Source of the DNA: Curtobacterium sp. MMLR14_010
Lineage (GTDB): Bacteria; Actinomycetota; Actinomycetes; Actinomycetales; Microbacteriaceae
Assembly (NCBI RefSeq): GCF_001865015.1
Contig: NZ_MJGV01000002.1
Location: 190,494 to 254,493, forward strand
DNA: 64,000 nt
Direction of reading: 5' to 3'
This document shows, piece after piece, positions 58,710 to 64,000 of this stretch; the stretch's first letter is position 1; each line of letters begins with the position of its first letter. A program made the position numbers and the translations under genes. The notes beneath the pieces are model-generated. The model had not been told where the DNA came from and did not search any database. It worked only from the letters and a program-made list of their open reading frames with translations.

Positions 58710-59942
58710 TCAGCTGAAGAACGCCGCCAGCCGCGCGACGCCCTCGGCGATGTCCTCGTCACCGAGGGCGTAGGACAGCCGCAGGTAGCCCGAGGGGCCG
58801 AAGGCCTCACCGGGGACGACCGCGACCTCGGCGTGCTCCAGGACCAGGTCCGCGAGCTCGAGCGTGGTGGTCGGCGTGCTGCCGGCCCACTCGCGACCGA
58901 GCAACGCCGTGACGTCGGGGTAGACGTAGAAGGCACCCTCCGGCGTCGGCGTGACGAAGCCGGGGATGGCGTTGAGGCCGTCGACGATGGCCTTCCGGCG
59001 GCGGTCGAAGGCCTCGCGCATCGCCGCGACGGGCTCCTGCGGCCCCGTGAGCGCCGTGATGGCCGCTCGCTGGGAGACGTTCGACACGTTCGACGACAGG
59101 TGCGACTGCAGGTTCGACGCGGCCTTGACGGCGTCGGCCGGGCCGATGAACCACCCGACGCGCCAGCCGGTCATCGCGTACGTCTTGGCGACGCCGTTGA
59201 CCAGGATCGTCGTGTCGGCGAGGGCGGGAACGGCCTCGAGGATGCCGGTGAAGGTGATGCCGTCGTAGACGAGGTCCTGGTAGATCTCGTCGCTGATGAC
59301 CCAGATGCCGTGCTCGAGCGCCCACTCGCCGATGGCGCGGGTCTGCTCGGCGGAGTAGACGGCGCCGGTCGGGTTCGAGGGGGAGCAGAACAGCAGCGCC
59401 TTGGTCTTCGGCGTGCGCGCCGCTTCCAGCTGCTCGACCGTGACGAGGTAGCCCTGGTCGCTGCCGGCGAAGACCTCGACGGGTTCGCCGCCCGCGAGAC
59501 GGATCGCCTCGGGGTAGGTCGTCCAGTACGGGGCGGGGAGCAGGACCTCGTCGCCGTCGTCCACGATCGTGGCGAAGGCTTGGTAGACGGCCTGCTTGCC
59601 GCCGTTCGTGATGATGACCTGGGACGGGTCGACCGCGATGCCGGAGCTGCGGGCCGTCTTGTCGGCGACGGCCCGCTTCAGCTCGGGGAGGCCGGTCGCG
59701 GGCGTGTAGCGGTGGTTCGCGGGGTCCTTCGCGGCGGCGACCGCGGCGTCGACGACGTGGTCCGGCGTGGCGAAGTCCGGCTCGCCGGCGGCGAAGGAGA
59801 TCACCGGGCGACCGGCGGCCTTCAGCGCCTTCGCCTTGGCGTCGACCTTCAGCGTCGCGGACTCGGCGATCGCGGCGATGCGCGAGGCGATGCGCGGTCG
59901 CTGGTGGGCGGTGGACTCGGGGCCTGGGGCTGCGGTGCTCAC
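58710..59942 (-). CDS. PLP-dependent aminotransferase, aspartate aminotransferase family (class I)
   Basis: 410 residues from GTG 59942. Fold type [61 protein letters not shown] Lys in [16 protein letters not shown], and final Arg segment [14 protein letters not shown]. Probably aspartate or alanine aminotransferase (AspC/AspAT Ib-like). TAGGCT six bases before the GTG suggests leaderless transcription. Confidence 0.93.
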   Translation of the reverse strand: MSTAAPGPESTAHQRPRIASRIAAIAESATLKVDAKAKALKAAGRPVISFAAGEPDFATPDHVVDAAVAAAKDPANHRYTPATGLPELKRAVADKTARSSGIAVDPSQVIITNGGKQAVYQAFATIVDDGDEVLLPAPYWTTYPEAIRLAGGEPVEVFAGSDQGYLVTVEQLEAARTPKTKALLFCSPSNPTGAVYSAEQTRAIGEWALEHGIWVISDEIYQDLVYDGITFTGILEAVPALADTTILVNGVAKTYAMTGWRVGWFIGPADAVKAASNLQSHLSSNVSNVSQRAAITALTGPQEPVAAMREAFDRRRKAIVDGLNAIPGFVTPTPEGAFYVYPDVTALLGREWAGSTPTTTLELADLVLEHAEVAVVPGEAFGPSGYLRLSYALGDEDIAEGVARLAAFFS

Positions 59943-59948
59943 CCGCCC

Positions 59949-59954
59949 AGCCTA
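59949..59954 (-). promoter_or_regulatory. -10 box of leaderless aminotransferase promoter
   Basis: TAGGCT on the minus strand, six bases before GTG 59942. Confidence 0.6.
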
Positions 59955-59984
59955 TCGGCGCGGCACGCCGGAGCACCGCTCAAG

Positions 59985-60014
59985 TGGACACCGCGTGACG
60001 CACTCCCGTACACT
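59985..60014 (+). promoter_or_regulatory. Promoter of tRNA-Trp and probably secE-nusG
   Basis: TGGACA (59985-59990), 18-base spacer, TACACT (60009-60014), 66 bases before the tRNA. Confidence 0.65.
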
Positions 60015-60080
60015 CATCTGCGGTGGTCACGGCCTGCCTGATGGCGGACGTGTCCACTCGGGAGACGAAGCGTCTCCTGA

Positions 60081-60153
60081 AGGGCGGTGGCTCAATTGGT
60101 AGAGCAGCGGTCTCCAAAACCGCAGGTTGCAGGTTCGAGTCCTGTCCGCCCTG
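60081..60153 (+). tRNA. tRNA-Trp (CCA)
   Basis: Acceptor AGGGCGG/CCGCCCT, D-arm GGCTCAATTGGTAGAGC, anticodon CCA in TCTCCAAAA, T-arm GCAGGTTCGAGTCCTGT. Immediately upstream of secE, the conserved bacterial trpT-secE-nusG order. Confidence 0.96.
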
Positions 60154-60174
60154 CACATCTGGAAAGGTGACGAG

Positions 60175-60453
60175 TTGGCCAGCAAAGACATGGACACGAC
60201 GGCGGACGACGTCGTCGCCCAGGCGAAGCAGGACCGGGCCACGCGCCGCGGCCCGTTCGCTGCCATCGCGCTGTTCATCCGCCAGGTCATCGGCGAGCTC
60301 CGCAAGGTCGTGACGCCGACGCGCAAGGAGCTCTTCAGCTACACCGGCGTCGTGCTGGTGTTCGTCGTCGTGATGATGGTCCTCGTGTCCATCCTCGACT
60401 TCGTGTTCGGCCTCGGCGTCGGGTACGTCTTCGGCAACGGCCCCACGGCCTGA
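60175..60453 (+). CDS. secE: Preprotein translocase subunit SecE
   Basis: 92 residues from TTG 60175 (GGAAAGG upstream); ATG 60190 is a possible shorter start. Family core at the end: [46 protein letters not shown], with one C-terminal membrane segment. SecE clamps the SecY channel. Confidence 0.95.
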   Translation: MASKDMDTTADDVVAQAKQDRATRRGPFAAIALFIRQVIGELRKVVTPTRKELFSYTGVVLVFVVVMMVLVSILDFVFGLGVGYVFGNGPTA

Positions 60454-60599
60454 CCCCGTCGGACGCTCGTCCCGACCCACCGGCAGGCCGCCAGCGGTCG
60501 TCGTCGGCGCAGATCGCAGACCGTGCCGACGGACCTCGTCCGCACGGACAACGGGCCGACCGCAACCCGATCCGAACCACCGAACGGAAAGAACCGACA

Positions 60600-61739
60600 G
60601 TGTCTGACTACTCCCGCGACGACATCGACCTCGCGACCGCTGCAGAGCAGTCCTCCGAGGTGGAGGAGAACCAGGAAGGCAACGTCGAGACGGGCGAAGG
60701 CCGTTCGGCCGAGTCCGCCGAAGAGCGTGCGATCGGCATCGAGGACGAGGACGACGAGTCCCTCGGCCTCAGCGCCGAGCCCGACGACGGTGACGTCGAC
60801 GGCATCGACGAGACGCTGACGGCCCTCGCCGAGTCCCGCGACCCCGAAGCCGACGCCGTCGTCGACGACGCGCTCGAGATCGACACCCCCGACGAGGCCG
60901 AGGCCGCCGTCGAGGCCGTCGAGGACGAGGAAGAGACCGAGCTCGAGGACACTGTGTCCACTGACGACGCTGCTGCTGAGGCGAACGAGACCATCGCCGC
61001 CGAGGAGTCCTCCGACACCCTCGGTGCGATCGCCCCGGAGTCCGAGGTCGACCTGGCCCCCGACACCGAGGTCACCATCGTGGCCGAGGACGACGTCGAC
61101 GCCGAGGACGACGAGCCCGCCGAGGTCGACCCGTACGAGTCCTTCAAGGCCGAGCTGCGGATGAAGCCGGGCAAGTGGTACGTCATCCACTCCTACGCGG
61201 GCTTCGAGCGCCGCGTGAAGTCGAACATCGAGAACCGCATGGTCTCGATGTCGATGGAGGACTACATCTACCAGGTCGAGGTCCCGATGGAGGACGTCGT
61301 CGAGATCAAGAACGGGCAGCGCAAGCTCGTCACCCGCGTCCGGATCCCCGGCTACGTGCTCGTCCGCCTCGACCTCAACGAGGACTCGTGGTCCGTCGTC
61401 CGGCACACCCCGGGTGTCACCGGCTTCGTCGGCAACGCACACAACCCCACCCCGCTCCGCTTCGACGAGGCCTTCGGCATGCTGAAGTCGCTGGTGCAGG
61501 TCGCCGAGACCGCACCGTCGAAGGGCGGCAAGGGCTCCGGCCTCACGCAGGCGCAGCCGGCCGCCGAGGTCGACTTCGAGGTCGGCGAGACGATCACCAT
61601 CAAGGAGGGCTCGTTCGCGGGTCTCCCCGGGTCGATCTCGGAGATCAAGCCGGAGAGCGGCAAGCTCACCGTCCTCGTCTCGCTGTTCGAGCGCGAGACC
61701 CCGGTCGAGCTCAGCTTCGACCAGGTCACCAAGCTCTAG
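60600..61739 (+). CDS. nusG: Transcription antitermination factor NusG with long acidic N-terminus
   Basis: 379 residues from GTG 60600, about twice the usual ~180. Residues 1-180 are extremely acidic, Asp/Glu/Ala/Ser-rich and without hydrophobic core. The NGN domain starts [25 protein letters not shown] (~residue 185) and the KOW domain is [24 protein letters not shown] (~residue 325). An internal insertion (~[19 protein letters not shown]) lies between. Binds RNA polymerase and couples it to Rho or ribosomes. Downstream of secE as usual. Confidence 0.95.
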   Translation: MSDYSRDDIDLATAAEQSSEVEENQEGNVETGEGRSAESAEERAIGIEDEDDESLGLSAEPDDGDVDGIDETLTALAESRDPEADAVVDDALEIDTPDEAEAAVEAVEDEEETELEDTVSTDDAAAEANETIAAEESSDTLGAIAPESEVDLAPDTEVTIVAEDDVDAEDDEPAEVDPYESFKAELRMKPGKWYVIHSYAGFERRVKSNIENRMVSMSMEDYIYQVEVPMEDVVEIKNGQRKLVTRVRIPGYVLVRLDLNEDSWSVVRHTPGVTGFVGNAHNPTPLRFDEAFGMLKSLVQVAETAPSKGGKGSGLTQAQPAAEVDFEVGETITIKEGSFAGLPGSISEIKPESGKLTVLVSLFERETPVELSFDQVTKL

Positions 61740-61754
61740 CGGTCACCCATCCAC

Positions 61755-61760
61755 TAGACT
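61755..61760 (+). promoter_or_regulatory. -10 box of rplKA promoter
   Basis: TAGACT 16 bases after the nusG stop, giving a ~113-base leader before rplK, where L1/L11-type autoregulatory structures are usual; I could not define one by eye. Confidence 0.5.
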
Positions 61761-61879
61761 CATCGAGTTTGGGTCTGCGGCGTCACGCGCTGCAGGCTCG
61801 TCACCGCGAGCCGGATCCGCCGGTCACGCGGGAGAGTGCACGGATTCCCCGTGCGTTCGATCCCAGGAGGAAAGCGAAC

Positions 61880-62311
61880 ATGGCACCGAAGAAGAAGGTC
61901 ACGGGCCTGATCAAGCTGCAGATCAACGCGGGCGCCGCCAACCCGGCACCCCCGATCGGTCCCGCGCTCGGTCAGCACGGCGTGAACATCATGGAGTTCT
62001 GCAAGGCGTACAACGCAGCGACCGAGTCGCAGCGCGGCAACGTCGTCCCGGTCGAGATCACCGTCTACGAGGACCGTTCGTTCACGTTCATCCTCAAGAC
62101 CCCGCCGGCCGCCGAGCTCATCAAGAAGGCTGCGGGTGTGCAGAAGGGGTCAGCGACCCCGCACACGGTCAAGGTCGCGAAGATCTCGATGGACCAGGTC
62201 CGTCAGATCGCCGAGACCAAGCAGGCCGACCTGAACGCCAACGACATCGAGCAGGCCGCGAAGATCATCGCCGGCACCGCACGCTCGATGGGCATCACGG
62301 TCGAGGCCTAG
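61880..62311 (+). CDS. rplK: 50S ribosomal protein L11
   Basis: 143 residues from ATG 61880 (AGGAGG nine bases before). [42 protein letters not shown] is the conserved N-terminal domain; the C-terminal rRNA-binding domain ends [10 protein letters not shown]. Part of the GTPase-associated centre. Confidence 0.97.
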   Translation: MAPKKKVTGLIKLQINAGAANPAPPIGPALGQHGVNIMEFCKAYNAATESQRGNVVPVEITVYEDRSFTFILKTPPAAELIKKAAGVQKGSATPHTVKVAKISMDQVRQIAETKQADLNANDIEQAAKIIAGTARSMGITVEA

Positions 62312-62400
62312 GCCTCACCGCCTCAGGCACACACCCCAGACACCCTTCCGTGGGAGAGCCTCGCCGGCTCGCCAACCACGTATCTCGCAAGGAGACCACC

Positions 62401-63090
62401 ATGGCGAAGAAGTCAAAGGCCTACCAGGCCGCGGCCGCGAAGATCCAGGCCGACAAGTTCTACACCCCGACCGAGGCCGTCGCCCTGGCCAAGGAGACCG
62501 GCTCTGCGAAGACCGACTCCACGGTCGAGGTCGCGCTCAAGCTCGGCGTCGACCCCCGCAAGGCGGACCAGATGGTGCGCGGCACCGTCATCCTGCCGCA
62601 CGGCACCGGCAAGACCGCCCGCGTCATCGTCTTCGCGACGGGTGCTGCGGCTGAGGCCGCCATCGCCGCCGGCGCCGACGAGGTCGGTGGCGACGAGCTC
62701 ATCGCGAAGGTCGCCGAGGGCTACACCTCGTTCGACTCCGCCGTCTCGACCCCCGAGCTCATGGGCAAGGTCGGTCGTCTGGGCAAGGTGCTGGGCCCGC
62801 GTGGCCTCATGCCGAACCCGAAGACCGGCACCGTGACCCCGAACGTCGCGCAGGCCGTGAACGACATCAAGGGCGGCAAGATCGAGTTCCGCGTCGACAA
62901 GCACTCCAACGTGCACTTCGTCGTCGGCAAGGCCTCGTTCACCCCGGAGCAGCTCGACGAGAACATCTCGACCGCGCTCGAGGAGATCAACCGCCTCAAG
63001 CCGAGCGCCTCGAAGGGCCGCTACGTCATGAAGGGCGCCGTCTCGACGACCTTCGGACCGGGCATCCCGCTCGACGTCAACAGCATCTGA
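62401..63090 (+). CDS. rplA: 50S ribosomal protein L1
   Basis: 229 residues from ATG 62401 (AAGGAG seven bases before). [61 protein letters not shown] are typical. Builds the L1 stalk and represses its own operon mRNA in other bacteria. Followed by a strong terminator. Confidence 0.97.
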   Translation: MAKKSKAYQAAAAKIQADKFYTPTEAVALAKETGSAKTDSTVEVALKLGVDPRKADQMVRGTVILPHGTGKTARVIVFATGAAAEAAIAAGADEVGGDELIAKVAEGYTSFDSAVSTPELMGKVGRLGKVLGPRGLMPNPKTGTVTPNVAQAVNDIKGGKIEFRVDKHSNVHFVVGKASFTPEQLDENISTALEEINRLKPSASKGRYVMKGAVSTTFGPGIPLDVNSI

Positions 63091-63110
63091 TCGTCCTGAT
63101 CTGATCACCA

Positions 63111-63146
63111 CGAACGCCCCGGACCGACATCGGTCCGGGGCGTTCG
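63111..63146 (+). terminator. Terminator of the rplK-rplA operon
   Basis: Seventeen-base complementary arms CGAACGCCCCGGACCGA and TCGGTCCGGGGCGTTCG, near-continuous palindrome with a CA centre. Confidence 0.85.
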
Positions 63147-63160
63147 TGCGTCCCGCCCAC

Positions 63161-63166
63161 TAGCGT
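63161..63166 (+). promoter_or_regulatory. -10 box of leaderless Pr6Pr gene
   Basis: TAGCGT six bases before GTG 63173. Confidence 0.55.
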
Positions 63167-63172
63167 GGCACC

Positions 63173-63787
63173 GTGCGCACGTTCGTCAACACCCTCCGGC
63201 TCGTCGCCGTCGTCCTGGTCGTCGCCGCGATCATCGCGCAGTTCCTGCGGAGCATCGCGAGCCCGACGTTCAACCCCTTCAACTTCTTCGGGTACTTCAC
63301 GATCCAGTCGAACGTGTTCATCGCGGTCGCGATGGCCGTCACGCTGGTGGCCGCGGCGAAGCGGCAACGCGAGGGACTCGGTGCGTCGGTGTTCCGCGGT
63401 GCGTCGACGGTCTACATCGCCACGACGGGCATCGTCTACAACACCCTGCTCGTGCACGCGTCGCTCGACCAGTCGTTCACGGTGCAGTGGTCGAACGACG
63501 TCCTGCACCGGGTGCTCCCCGTGTACGCCGTCCTCGACTGGCTGCTGTTCTCGGACCGGGCACGCCTGCTGCTGCGGCACGTCTGGCTGTTCCTGATCTA
63601 CCCCGCGGTCTGGCTGGTGGTGGTCCTGGTCCGCGGTGCGACCGACGGCTGGGTGCCCTACCCGTTCCTCGACCCGGGCCAGGGCTACGGCGTCGTCGCG
63701 CTGTACTGCCTCGGCGTCGCCGTCTTCATCGGGTTGATGGGGATCCTGGTGGTCGGCATGAGTCGTCTCCGCCTGGTCAGGGTCTGA
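63173..63787 (+). CDS. Pr6Pr-family membrane protein
   Basis: 204 residues from GTG 63173 with six membrane segments. Recognised by FNPFNFFGYFTIQSNVFIAV, TTGIVYNTLLVHASLD, WSNDVLHRVLPVYAVLDWLLF and GWVPYPFLDPGQGYG, conserved in actinobacterial Pr6Pr proteins (FAR-17a/AIG1-like). Function unknown. Confidence 0.85.
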   Translation: MRTFVNTLRLVAVVLVVAAIIAQFLRSIASPTFNPFNFFGYFTIQSNVFIAVAMAVTLVAAAKRQREGLGASVFRGASTVYIATTGIVYNTLLVHASLDQSFTVQWSNDVLHRVLPVYAVLDWLLFSDRARLLLRHVWLFLIYPAVWLVVVLVRGATDGWVPYPFLDPGQGYGVVALYCLGVAVFIGLMGILVVGMSRLRLVRV

Positions 63788-64000
63788 CGACGTCCACGCG
63801 GTGACGCCAGGCGGTCCGATCCCGGCCGGGACCGACGGAGGCCGTCGGGTCGGCACTCCGCCGGTCGGTCGAGGGCGGATCAGGTGCGCTCGGCCAGCCG
63901 GGTCCGCGAACAGTGTCGTCGTCGACGCGTGCGGATCGGGACGGCGGCCGGGGTCCGGGGCTGCAGTGCGGTCAGCATAGGTCAGGACCGGAAGCACGTC
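63788..64000. other. Window end without recognised gene
   Basis: 213 bases of GC-rich sequence. A TATGCT on the minus strand (about 63978) could belong to a gene reading the other way beyond the gap, but no coding start is supported. Confidence 0.4.

Noticed and set aside
63077..63997. 306-codon minus-strand frame at the window end
   Set aside because: Lies antisense to Pr6Pr and spans the rplA terminator; low-complexity composition.

Overview
The window is about 70% or more G+C, densely packed, and reads as a stretch of chromosome from a high-GC Gram-positive actinobacterium. Gene content, the many short leaderless promoters and the protein flavour (DUF4229, BldC-like protein, bS22, Pr6Pr, acidic NusG) point to the family Microbacteriaceae, possibly Curtobacterium or a close relative; this is an inference, no search was run. 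Gene order tracks a conserved actinobacterial backbone, recognisable from memory of Mycobacterium tuberculosis: proC / BldC-like / bS22 (Rv0500 region), then phosphatase-resA-ccdA-resB-ccsA and the men genes (Rv0525-Rv0562 region), then hadAB / tRNA-Trp / secE / nusG / rplK / rplA (Rv0635-Rv0641 region), with lineage-specific inserts. No IS element, prophage, CRISPR array or rRNA operon is visible.

Layout. 1-4.7 kb: C-terminus of a cell-wall-anchored protein with an LAYTG sorting signal, then a GTGA-coupled pair: a membrane alpha/beta hydrolase and an MprF-like DUF2156 aminoacyl-lipid synthase. 4.8-6.9 kb: FMN riboswitch and ribE-ribB-ribH, with RibB lacking the usual GTP cyclohydrolase II half. 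7.1-19.8 kb: accessory and regulatory block (small membrane protein, TetR, a fused Gfo/Idh/MocA-aldo/keto reductase with its LacI regulator, a 14-TM exporter, flavin reductase, superoxide dismutase, another TetR, a PfkB kinase, and a MarR-photolyase-serine hydrolase operon). 19.9-27.9 kb: orphan winged-helix regulator with a long leader that holds a leaderless small ORF, upp, tadA, cation diffusion facilitator, proC, KtrAB potassium uptake, ArsR, BldC-like, bS22, glutaredoxin-like. 28-32 kb: archaeal-type aspartyl-tRNA synthetase, two unknown small genes, MerR and SulP transporter. 32-50.7 kb: a respiration block, namely system II cytochrome c maturation (resA, ccdA, resB, ccsB) followed by menaquinone synthesis (menC, B, E, A, D, F, G and a polyprenyl diphosphate synthase) and an adrenodoxin-reductase-type FAD enzyme. 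50.9-56.6 kb: cardiolipin synthase, YajQ, tRNA-Tyr, an inositol-phosphatase-like enzyme, M23 peptidase, tRNA-Thr, tRNA-Met. 56.7-64 kb: hadAB-like dehydratase pair, murB, aminotransferase, tRNA-Trp, secE, nusG, rplK, rplA, Pr6Pr membrane protein.

Two genome-scale patterns stand out. (1) At least 17 genes have a TANNNT -10 box only 6-8 nt before the start codon, the signature of leaderless mRNAs. (2) Gaps between genes are filled with several families of palindromic repeats. One family has four copies, each exactly 60 bp, with two nested stems at fixed positions. Another has seven full copies of a perfect hairpin built on GACGGGAGGCTCGG. A third carries CATCGCGCCCC/GGGGCGCGATG. These lie between genes, often where transcripts converge or end, and look like mobile or amplified terminator-like elements that ordinary gene annotation leaves blank.
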